Shown here in pieces: positions 53,752 through 63,416 of a DNA stretch of 64,000 bases (position 1 is its first letter; the number at the start of each line of letters is the position of its first letter). The position numbers were made by a program, and so were the translations under genes. Source of the DNA: Collimonas fungivorans Ter331 (GTDB lineage Bacteria > Pseudomonadota > Gammaproteobacteria > Burkholderiales > Burkholderiaceae_D); assembly GCF_000221045.1 (NCBI RefSeq), contig NC_015856.1, positions 4,050,542 through 4,114,541 of the forward strand. Reading direction: 5' to 3'. The notes under the pieces are model-generated. The model did not search any database. It was not told where the DNA came from and saw nothing but the letters and a program-made list of their open reading frames with translations.

Positions 53752-53958
53752 TCAATAAGAACGGACTTTCATGACCCGCAAAGTATGCAGGAGCGATCCG
53801 TGCCGGCAATCCAGCACCCGCAAGCGCCGCTCCAGGTCCTGGTGATCCTGGGCGGCGGCGAGATAAGCCTGCTCGGCATCCGGCGCGCTGCTTGCCTGGG
53901 CCAGCTTTTTCATCCAGTCCTGCAATTTACTGTTAGAAAATATATTGGAAAGCGACAT
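53752..53958 (-). CDS. DUF3563-like small protein
   Basis: This 68-residue protein starts at ATG 53958 (GGAG upstream); an 18-residue longer version is less likely. The segment EQAYLAAAQDHQDLERRLRVLD near 32-53 matches the DUF3563 pattern of a YLA motif followed by DLERRMR. It is helical, charged and without a signal. The family is common in Burkholderiales and has no known function. It is divergent from the LysR gene at 54084. Confidence 0.65.
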   Translation of the reverse strand: MSLSNIFSNSKLQDWMKKLAQASSAPDAEQAYLAAAQDHQDLERRLRVLDCRHGSLLHTLRVMKVRSY

Positions 53959-54083
53959 ATCAAACTCCAAGCGGTGGATATAAAAATCGATGGCATTGCA
54001 TCTGGTTGCCATGGATGTAGAATAGGCCGATTCGGTTTTTCCTTAAAGCCGTATTATCTATCCTCAATATAAGTTTTTTTAAC

Positions 54084-54995
54084 ATGAAAACACGTCTGCC
54101 GCCGCTCAAGCCGCTGCGCGTATTCGAAGCCGTGGTGCGTACCGGCAGCTTGACGCTGGCTGCCGCCGAACTGCACCTGACGCACAGCGCGGTAAGCCAG
54201 CAGATCAAGCTGCTGGAGCAGCATTTCGACCAGACCTTGTTTGTCAGGGGACAGCGCGGGGTCGAGCCGACGGCGGCGGCGCGGATATTTTTTGCCGACG
54301 TCAAAGCCGGCCTGGACCGTATTTCGCTGGCGGCCGAGCAACTGCTCAATACGGGAAAAGTGCGCATCATCCGCGTCAGCTGCACGCCGTCGATGGCGAT
54401 GCGCTGGCTGATTCCGCGGCTGTCGTCGTTTCAGATAGAAAATCCGCGGGTCGAGATCCGCGTCACGACATCAACCGTTGCGGTCGACGCCCTCAAGGAA
54501 CCGTTCGATGTACTGATACGGCGCAGCCCGATGCATCGCGCCGAGTATGAATGCATACGATTCCTGGACGATGTGCTGACGCCAGTGGCGTCGCCGCGCT
54601 ACCTGCAGCAGCACCCATGCAAGACCCCGGCCGATTTGTTGCAAGCTTCCCTGCTTCATTTATCGACCCGGTCGGAAAGCTGGACGCGCTGGTTCAGTGA
54701 GGTCGGCGTACCGGTCAAAGGCCAGCTGTCTGGCCAGATCTATGAGCATTTTTTCTTGAGTTTACAAGCTGCGCTTACCGATCTCGGGGTGGCATTGGGA
54801 TCGCTGGCCATGATCGAGGAAGACCTGGCGCATGGCAGCCTGTTGCCGCTGTTTCCAGATTTGCTGCTGCGCGACAAAGGATTTCATTTGCTGTACCGCC
54901 CGAGCCACCAGGATCCGCAACTGGCCAACTTTATCGCGTGGCTGCAATTGAAAGGAAAGCAGACTTCCGCCAGCATTATCGCGGCGGCAAAGTAG
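54084..54995 (+). CDS. LysR-family regulator (GcvA-like)
   Basis: This 303-residue protein opens with PPLKPLRVFEAVVRTGSL and carries LTHSAVSQQIKLLEQHF near 31-47, the GcvA-type helix-turn-helix. A LysR effector domain follows. The neighbour to the left is the divergent DUF3563 gene; to the right it converges on cbiX with a 20-nt overlap of coding ends. Target genes are unknown; an aminoacid- or drug-related role cannot be inferred from this context. Confidence 0.85.
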   Translation: MKTRLPPLKPLRVFEAVVRTGSLTLAAAELHLTHSAVSQQIKLLEQHFDQTLFVRGQRGVEPTAAARIFFADVKAGLDRISLAAEQLLNTGKVRIIRVSCTPSMAMRWLIPRLSSFQIENPRVEIRVTTSTVAVDALKEPFDVLIRRSPMHRAEYECIRFLDDVLTPVASPRYLQQHPCKTPADLLQASLLHLSTRSESWTRWFSEVGVPVKGQLSGQIYEHFFLSLQAALTDLGVALGSLAMIEEDLAHGSLLPLFPDLLLRDKGFHLLYRPSHQDPQLANFIAWLQLKGKQTSASIIAAAK

Positions 54996-55407
54996 AAATA
55001 CAGTATTGAGCGATGGCATCCTGCACGTCCGGCTGCTCGCCGACCGCCTGCGCCACCGTGATGGCCAGTTGCGGATGCTGCTGCCGGGCCTGTGCGATCA
55101 ATGCCGGCAGGTCGCGCCTGACATGGCCGCCCTGCCCCAGGAATACCGGCACCACGCTGGCTTCGCTGACGCCGGCGGCGACCAGCTGCTGCAGCAGCTG
55201 CGGCAGGTCGGGCTGCATCAGTTCAAGGAAAGCCAGCCTGACCAGCAGTTGCGGCCGCTGGCGCTGGATCAGCTGCTGCAAGGACTCGAACGGCGCCGCC
55301 CAGGCCGGGTCGCGGGCGCCGTGGGCGAACAGGATGAGCGCTTGCTGCGGTATCGACTGAGATGCGGACTGAGAAGCGGACTGAGAAGCGGACAGAGATT
55401 CAGACAT
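54976..55407 (-). CDS. cbiX: sirohydrochlorin chelatase, CbiX/SirB type
   Basis: This is a 143-residue single-domain chelatase. It contains ILFAHGARDPAWAAPFE near 26-42, with the metal-binding His in FAHG, and VVPVFLGQGGHVRRDLP near 85-101 with the second His. Such small CbiX/SirB proteins insert Fe or Co into sirohydrochlorin; with CobA at 51301 this could complete siroheme synthesis. The N-terminus is a SASQ repeat made by a 12-nt tandem duplication, so the functional start may be later. It follows lptG by 26 nt. Confidence 0.85.
   Translation of the reverse strand: MSESLSASQSASQSASQSIPQQALILFAHGARDPAWAAPFESLQQLIQRQRPQLLVRLAFLELMQPDLPQLLQQLVAAGVSEASVVPVFLGQGGHVRRDLPALIAQARQQHPQLAITVAQAVGEQPDVQDAIAQYCISTLPPR
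55355..55390. repeat. 12-nt tandem repeat inside the start of cbiX
   Basis: Three near-identical units (gactgagaWgcg) at 55355, 55367 and 55379, with a diverged fourth, encode repeated Ser-Ala-Ser-Gln on the minus strand. The unit length keeps frame, so copy-number change would only lengthen the N-terminus. Confidence 0.75.
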
Positions 55408-55433
55408 GGATCACCCGATCTTCAAACAAGGCT

Positions 55434-56573
55434 CTAACTTCGCTCGATCTTCCACAAGGCGCCGATGGCGATCAGCAGGAAGATGGTGCTCGGCAAGGCC
55501 GCGGTGAAAAAGGGCGGCCAGGTATTGAGCAAGCCGAGGTGCGAAAACAGCGTGTTCACCAGCTGGAAGCTTACACCGATCATGATCCCGGTAAAGATCT
55601 TCAGGCTGACGCCGCCAGTACGGAAATGCAGGTAGGCGAACGGCAAGGCCAGCGCCATCATCACGAATACCGACAAGGGGTACACCAGCTTTTTCCAGAA
55701 CGCGATGTCGTAGCGCTCGGTATGCTGGTTGTTTTCCGCCAGATGCTGGGAATAAGACCATAAATTGTAGGCCGACATATGGTCCGGGTCGGCAAACAGG
55801 ACCGACAGGATCTCCGGCGTGATTTCCGACACCAGGTCCTTGCTCGGGAATTTCTTGGTGGCGATCGCGGTGGTGATGTCTTCGGTCGAGGTGCCGTTGA
55901 CAAAATCGGTCTGCACCACATCGGCCATGCGCCAGGTGTGCTTGCCCTGGTACTCGGCATGGGCGGCCAGGATCAGGGACGTCATGTGCAGGTTGCGGTC
56001 GAATTCATACAGCTTGACGCCGACCAGCTGGCCGTCCGGCCGGATTTCGCCGATATTGATAAAGCGCGAACCGACGATGTCGCCGCTGGCGCCGTCGGCG
56101 CCGGCCCGTATCACATCCTTGCTCCACAAGCCGGTCTTGAATTTCTGCGAGATCGACGAGCCCCTGGCTTCCAGCTTCACTTTCTCGGCAAACTCGGCGC
56201 TCTTGGGGGAAACGAATTCTCCGATCAGCACCGTGGCGATCACAAACAGCAGGCCGATCTTGATCAGGATCTTGGCGGTCATCATGGTCGACATGCTGGA
56301 GACGCGCATGATGGTGAATTCGGAGCGCGCGGCGAATTGCGACAAGGTATAGATGGTGCCGATCAGGGCTGCAATCGGCATCAGCTCATAGGCATAGCTC
56401 GGCAAACCCAGCAAGACGAAAAAGAAGGCGTGCTGCAGCTTGTAGCCGCCGCGGCCGACCGACGGCAGTTCGTTCATCAGGTCGAAGAAGGCGAACAGCG
56501 CCAGGAAAGCCGCCAGCGTGAACAGGACGGAACGGACTATCTCGGAGGTGAAATAACGCTGCAGGACCTTCAT
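55434..56573 (-). CDS. lptG: LPS export permease LptG
   Basis: This 379-residue inner-membrane protein of the YjgP/YjgQ family has three N-terminal helices (RYFTSEIVRSVLFTLAAFLALFAFF-type start, SYAYELMPIAALIGT), a periplasmic beta-jellyroll of about 150 residues and three C-terminal helices. With LptF and the ATPase LptB it extracts lipopolysaccharide from the inner membrane. Its start overlaps the lptF stop by 4 nt. Confidence 0.92.
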   Translation of the reverse strand: MKVLQRYFTSEIVRSVLFTLAAFLALFAFFDLMNELPSVGRGGYKLQHAFFFVLLGLPSYAYELMPIAALIGTIYTLSQFAARSEFTIMRVSSMSTMMTAKILIKIGLLFVIATVLIGEFVSPKSAEFAEKVKLEARGSSISQKFKTGLWSKDVIRAGADGASGDIVGSRFINIGEIRPDGQLVGVKLYEFDRNLHMTSLILAAHAEYQGKHTWRMADVVQTDFVNGTSTEDITTAIATKKFPSKDLVSEITPEILSVLFADPDHMSAYNLWSYSQHLAENNQHTERYDIAFWKKLVYPLSVFVMMALALPFAYLHFRTGGVSLKIFTGIMIGVSFQLVNTLFSHLGLLNTWPPFFTAALPSTIFLLIAIGALWKIERS

Positions 56574-57721
56574 GTTGCCGCCGTTTTTTTAATCGTTTTT
56601 TTGTCTTTAATCAGGCGCGCATGCTTGACAGCCGACCACATGACCAGGGGGTGACAGCGGCTGTTGACATTGAGCCTCCACATGAACAGCAAACCGATGA
56701 TGATCAGCACCACCAGGTGCATCGGCCACCAGGCGATGCCGAACGACATCCGCCCCTGCACCACCGAAGCCTGGAAAATATTGGTCACGTTGCTGTAGGT
56801 GATGAACAGCAGCAGCGCGATCAGCAAGCTGGCCGAACGGCCGACGCGCGGATTGACGAAACTCAGCGGTATCGCCAGCAGCATCAGGCACAGCGCCATC
56901 AGCGGCAGCGACAGGCGCCACAGCAGCTCGCCCATGTTGAAGCCGTTGCGGTCTTTCAGCAGGTCGCCGGTAGGCAGGGCGCGCGCCGACTTGTCGCCGT
57001 TCACCGCCTGCGAATTGCTGGCCACCAGCACGCCGTAACGCTCGAATTCCATGATCCGGAACTCGTTCTGGCTGGAGAGGACGTCATAGCGCCGCCCTTT
57101 CGACAGGATCAGGAATTTGTCGCCGTTCTTGTCCAGCTCGATATTGCCTTCCTTGGCCACCACGATGCTGTTCCTGCCGTCCTGCTGGGTATTGACGAAG
57201 ACATTCTTGACCTTGCTGGCGTCGCCGGCCAGCCCTTCGACGAAGTAGATGCGGTTGGCCGAGGCCGATTCCTGGAACTTGCCGGGCGATACCCGGGAGA
57301 TGTCTTCGCGCTTTTCGAAGCGCTCGCGGTACTGCGCGCTCTGGCTGTTGGCCCAGGGCGTCGCCACGAAGCTGAGGAAAGTGGTCAGGATGATGAGCGG
57401 CAGGCCGAACCACAGCACCGGCTGGATCCAGCGCACCAGGCTCTGGCCGGAAGCGAACCAGACCACCATTTCCGAATCCTGGTAGCTGCGCGTGACCACC
57501 AGCAGCACCGAAATGTAGCCGGTCAGGATCAGCAGGATCGGCATGTAATTCAAGGATTGGAAACCGATCAGCGCGACCACGTCCTGGGACGCAATCTGTC
57601 CTCCGGCTGCTTGTCCCAGAATCTTGATCAGCATCACCGTGATGATAATTGTGAAGAGCGTAGTAAAAACTGCACCAGCGGTGCTAATTAATTCGCGTCG
57701 GAGTGCGCGCTGAAAGATCAT
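56570..57721 (-). CDS. lptF: LPS export permease LptF
   Basis: This 383-residue inner-membrane partner of LptG has the same plan: N-terminal helices beginning [19 protein letters not shown], a periplasmic jellyroll, and C-terminal helices. The start at 57721 agrees with the family; a 20-residue longer form would run into the pepA promoter region. It is the first gene of lptF-lptG-cbiX and is divergent from pepA, a conserved arrangement also known from gammaproteobacteria. Confidence 0.92.
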   Translation of the reverse strand: MIFQRALRRELISTAGAVFTTLFTIIITVMLIKILGQAAGGQIASQDVVALIGFQSLNYMPILLILTGYISVLLVVTRSYQDSEMVVWFASGQSLVRWIQPVLWFGLPLIILTTFLSFVATPWANSQSAQYRERFEKREDISRVSPGKFQESASANRIYFVEGLAGDASKVKNVFVNTQQDGRNSIVVAKEGNIELDKNGDKFLILSKGRRYDVLSSQNEFRIMEFERYGVLVASNSQAVNGDKSARALPTGDLLKDRNGFNMGELLWRLSLPLMALCLMLLAIPLSFVNPRVGRSASLLIALLLFITYSNVTNIFQASVVQGRMSFGIAWWPMHLVVLIIIGLLFMWRLNVNSRCHPLVMWSAVKHARLIKDKKTIKKTAAT

Positions 57722-57758
57722 TGGGGAATATAATTGCGGATCAAAAAAAGGAGTAGTG

Positions 57759-59270
57759 ATGGACTTTAGCATAAAAACCATTGACGCAAAAACCTCAATT
57801 GCCTCTCTGAAAGCCGGCTGTATCGCAGTCGGGATCTATGAAAACAAGAAACTCTCGCCACAAGCGCAGGCTCTTGACAAATCTGGTGAAATCACTGCTG
57901 CCCTAAAGTCCGGAGACATTTCCGGTAAACCAGGCTCCACCCTGCTGTTGCGCAAAATCGCCGGCGTCGCCGCCGAGCGCGTGCTGCTGATCGGCCTTGG
58001 CGCCGACGGCGAGCTGAGCGACAAGGTCATGTCGATGGCCGCCCTGTGCGTGGCGCGCGTCATAGCGACCCTGGGCGGCAACGACGCCGTGCTGGCGCTG
58101 CCGTTCGACGCCATCAAGGAACGCGACCTGGCATGGGCCATCCGCAGCAGCATCCTGGTGCTGCGCGAGAGTAGCTATCGCTCCGACACCCTGAAAAGTA
58201 AGAAAGAGACAACATTATCCGGCGTCAAGAAGGTCGCCTTCCTGGTCGCCGCCGCCAAGGCGGCTGTCGCCAAGGAAGCCGTGGCGCAAGGCCTGGCCCT
58301 GGCCAACGGCATCGACCTGACCAAGGAGCTAGGCAACCTGCCTGGCAACGTCTGCACCCCGACCTACCTCGCCAACACTGCCAAGAAACTGGCCAAAGAA
58401 TTCAAGCTGTCGGTCGAAGTGCTGGACCGCAAGCAGCTGGAAGCCCTGAAAATGGGCAGTTTCCTGTCGGTTGCGCGCGGCGGCGGCGAAGCGCCGAAGT
58501 TCATCATCATCAAGCATCTCGGCGGCAAGGCCAAGGATGCGCCGACGGTACTGGTCGGCAAGGGCATCACTTTCGACACCGGCGGCATTTCGCTCAAGGG
58601 CGGCGCCGGCATGGACGAGATGAAATACGACATGTGCGGCGCCGGTTCGGTGCTGGGCACGATCCGCGCCATCGCAGAACTGAAGCTGAAGCTGAACGTG
58701 ATCGGCGTCATTCCCGCCACCGAGAACATGCCGTCCGGCACCGCCACCAAACCGGGCGACATCGTCACTTCGATGTCGGGCCAGACCATCGAAATCCTGA
58801 ACACCGACGCCGAAGGCCGCCTGGTGCTGTGCGACGCCCTGACTTACGTCGAGCGTTTCAAGCCGGCTGCCGTGGTCGATATCGCGACACTGACCGGTGC
58901 CTGCGTGACCTCGCTCGGCCATCACAATTCCGGACTGTTCACCCGTCACGACAGCGCCCATGACGCCCTGGCCAACGAGCTGCTCAGCGCCGGCAAGGCG
59001 ACCGGCGACACCGCATGGCGCATGCCGATCGAAGACAGCTACCAGGAACAGCTGAAGTCGAATTTCGCCGACATGGCGAATATCGGCGGCCCGGCCGGCG
59101 GCAGCATCACCGCAGCCTGTTTCCTGGAGCGCTACACCAAGAAATACACCTGGGCCCACCTGGACATCGCCGGCACGGCATGGAAAAGCGGCGCAGCCAA
59201 GGGTGCTACCGGACGGCCGGTAGCCCTGCTGACCACTTTCCTGATGAATCGCGCTGCAGCAGCCAAGTAA
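57759..59270 (+). CDS. pepA: leucyl aminopeptidase (cytosol aminopeptidase)
   Basis: This 503-residue M17 metallopeptidase has two catalytic zinc or manganese ions and removes N-terminal residues from peptides. The signature NTDAEGRL near 347-354 and the metal-binding segments [14 protein letters not shown] and [10 protein letters not shown] are present. ATG 57759 with AAAAGGAG upstream is chosen over the overlapping GTG. It is divergent from lptF and ends at a strong terminator. Confidence 0.95.
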   Translation: MDFSIKTIDAKTSIASLKAGCIAVGIYENKKLSPQAQALDKSGEITAALKSGDISGKPGSTLLLRKIAGVAAERVLLIGLGADGELSDKVMSMAALCVARVIATLGGNDAVLALPFDAIKERDLAWAIRSSILVLRESSYRSDTLKSKKETTLSGVKKVAFLVAAAKAAVAKEAVAQGLALANGIDLTKELGNLPGNVCTPTYLANTAKKLAKEFKLSVEVLDRKQLEALKMGSFLSVARGGGEAPKFIIIKHLGGKAKDAPTVLVGKGITFDTGGISLKGGAGMDEMKYDMCGAGSVLGTIRAIAELKLKLNVIGVIPATENMPSGTATKPGDIVTSMSGQTIEILNTDAEGRLVLCDALTYVERFKPAAVVDIATLTGACVTSLGHHNSGLFTRHDSAHDALANELLSAGKATGDTAWRMPIEDSYQEQLKSNFADMANIGGPAGGSITAACFLERYTKKYTWAHLDIAGTAWKSGAAKGATGRPVALLTTFLMNRAAAAK

Positions 59271-59289
59271 TCGGTAATCAGATGGCAAA

Positions 59290-59327
59290 CGGGGCGCCGG
59301 CAGCAATGCCGGCGCCCCGTTTTTATT
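59290..59327. terminator. terminator after pepA, also usable by xthA
   Basis: CGGGGCGCCGGCA at 59290-59302 pairs perfectly with 59307-59319 around a GCAA loop, then TTTTATTT. AAAC on the other side gives a shorter T-tract for the minus strand. It lies between the convergent pepA and xthA stops. Confidence 0.85.
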
Positions 59328-59337
59328 TGCTCCTTGT

Positions 59338-60105
59338 TTAGCCCAGCGTCGCTATCACCGGCGCATGGTCCGACGGCTGCTCCCATTTGCGCGGCACCCT
59401 GTCGATCACGCAAGCCGTGCACTGCGCCGCCAAAGGCGGCGACAGCAGGATATGGTCGATCCGCATGCCGCGGTTGAGGCGGAATCCCATCTGCCGGTAA
59501 TCCCACCAGCTATACAGTTTCTCCGCCTGCTCGAACATGCGGAAGGCGTCGGTCAGTTCCAGCCCCTGCAAGCGGACGAAGGCGGCGCGCTCGGCCGGCG
59601 ACACCAGGTTCTGCCCTACCCAGGCGGCCGGATCGTGGACGTCGCGGTCTTCCGGCGCGATATTGTAGTCGCCCATCAAGGCCAGCTTCGGATGCAGCTT
59701 GCACTCGTCCTGCAGCCAGTCGTGCAAGGCGTCCAGCCACTTCAACTTGTACTGGTACTTCTCTGATTCGAGCGACTGGCCGTTGGGAATATAGGCGCAG
59801 ACAATCCGCATGCCGTCTATGGTGGCGGCGATGATGCGCTGCTGCAGGTCTTCATAGCGCGGGTTGTTCTTGACCACGTCGGTGATCGGATGGCGCGACA
59901 GGATGGCCACGCCGTTATAGGTCTTCTGGCCGCTGAACACCACGTGGTAACCGGCCGCCTCGATTTCCGCCGCCGGGAATTTGTCGTCGGTCAGCTTGGT
60001 TTCCTGCAGGGCCAGGACGTCGACCGGATTCTCGGCCAGCCATTGCAGCACCTGCGGCAGGCGTACCTTGAGCGAATTGACGTTCCATGTAGCGATCTTT
60101 TGCAT
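59338..60105 (-). CDS. xthA: exodeoxyribonuclease III
   Basis: This is a 255-residue AP endonuclease/3'-exonuclease of the EEP fold, for base-excision repair. It begins MQKIATWNVNSLKVR, contains VLALQETKL (catalytic Glu), GDYNIAPEDRDVHDP and the C-terminal SDHAPVIA with the catalytic Asp-His. The start at 60105 is preferred over a TTG 9 nt upstream. It is divergent from the beta-lactamase gene. Confidence 0.93.
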   Translation of the reverse strand: MQKIATWNVNSLKVRLPQVLQWLAENPVDVLALQETKLTDDKFPAAEIEAAGYHVVFSGQKTYNGVAILSRHPITDVVKNNPRYEDLQQRIIAATIDGMRIVCAYIPNGQSLESEKYQYKLKWLDALHDWLQDECKLHPKLALMGDYNIAPEDRDVHDPAAWVGQNLVSPAERAAFVRLQGLELTDAFRMFEQAEKLYSWWDYRQMGFRLNRGMRIDHILLSPPLAAQCTACVIDRVPRKWEQPSDHAPVIATLG

Positions 60106-60273
60106 TTCTTCCAAATCCTTATTTAATATGTGGCGATGTTACCGCAAGCTAGCATTGAAGTAGAGTCATAAGATTTTCTTTAGTCTTACCGAAATTATTC
60201 TCGCTTGCGAGCAACTCGCCAAGGGAGGATATTTTCGTCTTTACAAGACTTTAAGCGATAACCGCAAAAAACC

Positions 60274-61443
60274 ATGAGCATATTGAAAGTACTGTCCTTT
60301 TCAGCTTGTTTTCTCGTTGCCGGCAGCTGTGCCGGCGCCGGCCTCGACCAGTCCGGCATTAAAACCGCTGTAGACAGCGCCATCCAGCCGCTGATGCAAA
60401 GCTACGCTATCCCGGGCATGGCGGTCGCCGTCACCATCGACGGCAAGAACTATTTCTTTAACTATGGCGTAGCGTCGAAGGAAACCCGGCAACCCGTTAC
60501 CAACAGGACACTCTTCGAAATCGGCTCGCTCAGCAAGACATTCACGGCGACGCTGGCTTCCTATGCCCAGGTCGACGGCAAGCTGTCATTGAGCGACAGC
60601 GCCAGCAAATACCTGCCGTCCTTGGGCGGCAGCAGCTTTGACAATATCAGCCTGCTCAACCTGGGCACCCACACTGCCGGCGGCCTGCCGCTGCAAGTCC
60701 CGGACGATCTCGGCAATACCGGACAGCTGATGGATTATTTCAAGCATTGGCAGCCGGCCCATGCCGCCGGCACATACAGGAAATACTCAAATCCGAGCAT
60801 CGGTTTGCTCGGCATGATTGCAGCCAAGAGCATGGACATGTCTTTTGACGACGCTATTGAAAAGAAGCTTTTCCCCGAATTGGGAATGACGCACAGTTAC
60901 ATCAACGTACCAGCTGGCCAGATGAAGGACTATGCGCAAGGCTACACTACAAAAGATGTCCCGGTCAGGGTGAATCCCGGCGTGCTGGCGTCTGAAGCGT
61001 ATGGGGTGAAATCCGGTTCGGCCGACTTGATCCGCTTCATCGGCGCCAACATGCAGGCAATCAAGCTTGAAGCGAAATTGCAGCGCGCAATCACTGATAC
61101 GCATACAGGATATTTCGTCTCGGGAGAGTTCACGCAGGACCTGATCTGGGAACAATACCCCTATCCGCTAGAACTGAAGCGGCTGTTGGCAGGCAACGCT
61201 ACCACAGCCCTCTACGACGAATTGCCAGCCGCCAGGCTAAACCCCGCGCTGCCGCCGCAGGCTGACGTGCTGATCAACAAGACCGGTTCTACCAATGGTT
61301 TTTCAAGCTACGCGGCTTTCGTGCCGGCCAAAAAGATCGGCATCGTGATCCTGGCGAACAAATCCTATCCGATCGACCAGCGAGTCACTGCGGCATACCG
61401 GATATTGACCCGCCTGGACAGCGAGGCCGCATCGAAAAATTAA
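60274..61443 (+). CDS. class C (AmpC-type) beta-lactamase
   Basis: This is a 389-residue precursor with a signal peptide of about 22 residues. The serine-enzyme motifs are complete: SLSK at 85-88 (nucleophile Ser85), YSN at 171-173 and KTG at 336-338, with class C spacing. It would hydrolyse cephalosporins in the periplasm. No ampR-type regulator is adjacent, so expression is either constitutive or controlled from elsewhere. Beta-lactamase-like esterases share some motifs but seldom the YSN/KTG pair. Confidence 0.9.
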   Translation: MSILKVLSFSACFLVAGSCAGAGLDQSGIKTAVDSAIQPLMQSYAIPGMAVAVTIDGKNYFFNYGVASKETRQPVTNRTLFEIGSLSKTFTATLASYAQVDGKLSLSDSASKYLPSLGGSSFDNISLLNLGTHTAGGLPLQVPDDLGNTGQLMDYFKHWQPAHAAGTYRKYSNPSIGLLGMIAAKSMDMSFDDAIEKKLFPELGMTHSYINVPAGQMKDYAQGYTTKDVPVRVNPGVLASEAYGVKSGSADLIRFIGANMQAIKLEAKLQRAITDTHTGYFVSGEFTQDLIWEQYPYPLELKRLLAGNATTALYDELPAARLNPALPPQADVLINKTGSTNGFSSYAAFVPAKKIGIVILANKSYPIDQRVTAAYRILTRLDSEAASKN

Positions 61444-61600
61444 CCGTCGACCGCACAGGAGTCGAATCGGCTGGCGGCGCACACCACGATGGCGCAATTC
61501 CAGCCACGCCAACTTTGCTCCCAAGAAAGCCCTGGAATCCGGTAATATTCTCGTATCGATTTGTCATCAGGCATATCGGAGTTAACCTACCAGAGACCAC

Positions 61601-62785
61601 ATGCGAGTTGTAAAACTACCTGCCAGGCTGTCCCTCTGCTTGCTGGCCCTGATCCTGGCGGCCTGCTGCAGAAACGACCAAACCACCGACCAAGCCAGCT
61701 GCAATGCAAGCACGCCGAATACGGCAGCCGGCAGCAGCGACGGCAGCGGCAGCAATGTCAGGTTCAGCCAGCCCGGCGCTATCGCGGTCGACGCCGGCGG
61801 CAACCTGTTCGTGGCCGATACCGCCAACAACACCATCCGCAAGATCACTGCCGCCGGCGAAGCCAGCACGCTGGCCGGCAGCGCCGGCAATTCCGGCAGC
61901 AGCGATGGCAGCGGCAGCCGGGCGCGCTTCAACCAGCCGGGCGGCATCGCGGTCGACGCCGGCGGCAACCTGTACCTGGCCGATACCCAGAACCATACGA
62001 TCCGCATGATCACCAGCGCCGGCGTGGTGACGACCATCGCCGGCAGCGCCGGCCAGGCCGGGCAGAATGACGGCACCGCCGGCGATGCGCGCTTTAACCA
62101 GCCCTGGGGCGTGGCGCGCGACGGCGCCGGCAACCTGTATGTCACCGATACCGGCAACGCTACCGTGCGCAAGATCACCGCCGCCGGGGTAGTGACGACG
62201 CTGGCCGGCAGCGCCGGCAGCCAGGGCAGCTCGGACGGCAGCGGCACCCGCGCGCAATTCAACCTGCCGCGCGGCATCACGCTCGACAACGCTGGCAATT
62301 CAACCGGCACTGCGGTCAATCTCGCTGTGAATATCTATATCGCCGACAGCAACAACAACACCATCCGCAAGCTTGACCAGAATGGCAATGTCAGCACCCT
62401 GGCGGGGACGGCAGGCAGCTCCGGCAGCGCTGACGGCAGCGGCCAGCGCGCCCGTTTCAACCAGCCGTATGGCATTGCGCTGGACAGCGCCGGCAATATC
62501 CGCGTCAGCGACAGCGGCAACCAGCTGATCCGCACCGTGTCGCTGACCGGGGTGGTCAGCACCCTGGCCGGCGCGGCCGGGACCGCGGGCAGCACCGACG
62601 GCAGCGGCAACAAGGCCCGCTTCAACCAGCCCGAAGGCATCGCTGCCGATGCTGCCAACAATATCTATGTCGCCGACACCAGCAACAATCTGATCCGCAA
62701 AGTGACGCCCGATGCGCAGGTCAGCACCTTGTTCGGCGGCGGCAATTCAAATTCCTCATCGTGCCTGTGCCTTTTCAAGCTCTAG
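61601..62785 (+). CDS. NHL-repeat lipoprotein with six propeller blades
   Basis: This is a 394-residue protein. A lipoprotein signal ends in lipobox LILAAC (Cys22). Six NHL repeats follow, each with an RFNQPxGIAxD start and a YVADTxNxTIRK strand, separated by AGSAGxxGSSDGSG linkers. Repeat 4 carries an extra segment of about 12 residues before its YIADS strand. It is probably an outer-membrane or periplasmic binding scaffold; ligand unknown. The repeats are also similar at DNA level. Confidence 0.8.
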   Translation: MRVVKLPARLSLCLLALILAACCRNDQTTDQASCNASTPNTAAGSSDGSGSNVRFSQPGAIAVDAGGNLFVADTANNTIRKITAAGEASTLAGSAGNSGSSDGSGSRARFNQPGGIAVDAGGNLYLADTQNHTIRMITSAGVVTTIAGSAGQAGQNDGTAGDARFNQPWGVARDGAGNLYVTDTGNATVRKITAAGVVTTLAGSAGSQGSSDGSGTRAQFNLPRGITLDNAGNSTGTAVNLAVNIYIADSNNNTIRKLDQNGNVSTLAGTAGSSGSADGSGQRARFNQPYGIALDSAGNIRVSDSGNQLIRTVSLTGVVSTLAGAAGTAGSTDGSGNKARFNQPEGIAADAANNIYVADTSNNLIRKVTPDAQVSTLFGGGNSNSSSCLCLFKL

Positions 62786-62895
62786 CGGGCTGTTGCAATC
62801 GGCCGCACATGCCGCTCTTGCCTGAACGATAAGCCGCGCGGGCGGCTGCGGCCGCCTCCCCCTTCCCTCTCCACGCACAAATAACAACAAGCCTG

Positions 62896-62949
62896 TTGAC
62901 ACCGTCCTGTCATCGCCATTAGTATGCATATACATGGATGCATATGCAT
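62896..62949 (+). promoter_or_regulatory. promoter and twin operator of the marR-MFS unit
   Basis: TTGACA at 62896-62901 and TAGTAT at 62920-62925 form a promoter with 18-nt spacing. Directly on and after the -10, two 12-bp near-identical sites lie 14 nt apart: ATGCATATACAT (62924-62935) and the perfect palindrome ATGCATATGCAT (62938-62949). This is the usual layout for MarR autorepression. Confidence 0.6.
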
Positions 62950-62963
62950 GAAAAGGATTGTTT

Positions 62964-63416
62964 ATGATGAAAAACGAATGCAGCTGCACCACCCTGCGCC
63001 AGCTGACGCGCAAGATGACGAATATCTACGACCACTACCTGGCCGCCGATGAACTCACCATCAGCCAGTACTCCTTGCTGGCAAGGATAGGCAAATACGG
63101 TCCGATCGGCGTGATCCCGCTGGCGCACAACATGGGCATGGATCGCAGCACCATGAGCCGCACGCTCAAGCCCCTGATCGGCGCGGGCTGGATCGAGACC
63201 GTCGACCTGCCGCTGGAAATGCTGACCGACAAGCGTTCCTTCGGTGTCCGCCTGAGCGCCGAAGGGGAGCGCAAGTGGAAACAGTCCAAACCTAACTGGC
63301 GCAAGGCGCAAGACGTCATCAACACGATATTGGGCGACCAGACGCATCATGCCTTGATGAGCCTGGTCGATGATGCAAATGTGAAATTCGAACAAAACGA
63401 AAACGCCACTTTATGA
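62964..63416 (+). CDS. MarR-family transcriptional regulator
   Basis: This is a 150-residue protein. The start at 62964, with AAGGA six nt upstream, is preferred to an upstream TTG. The winged helix has LTISQYSLLARIGKYGPIGV and MDRSTMSRTLKPLIGAGWIE. Three of its residues near the N-terminus form ECSCTT, so a Cys-based redox response is possible. Its stop overlaps the MFS start by 4 nt, so it probably represses itself and that exporter. Inducer unknown. Confidence 0.88.
   Translation: MMKNECSCTTLRQLTRKMTNIYDHYLAADELTISQYSLLARIGKYGPIGVIPLAHNMGMDRSTMSRTLKPLIGAGWIETVDLPLEMLTDKRSFGVRLSAEGERKWKQSKPNWRKAQDVINTILGDQTHHALMSLVDDANVKFEQNENATL

Noticed and set aside
60274-61443. Beta-lactamase as part of a mobile resistance element
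   Set aside because: No insertion sequence, integron or attachment site flanks it; neighbours are ordinary chromosomal genes, so it looks resident.
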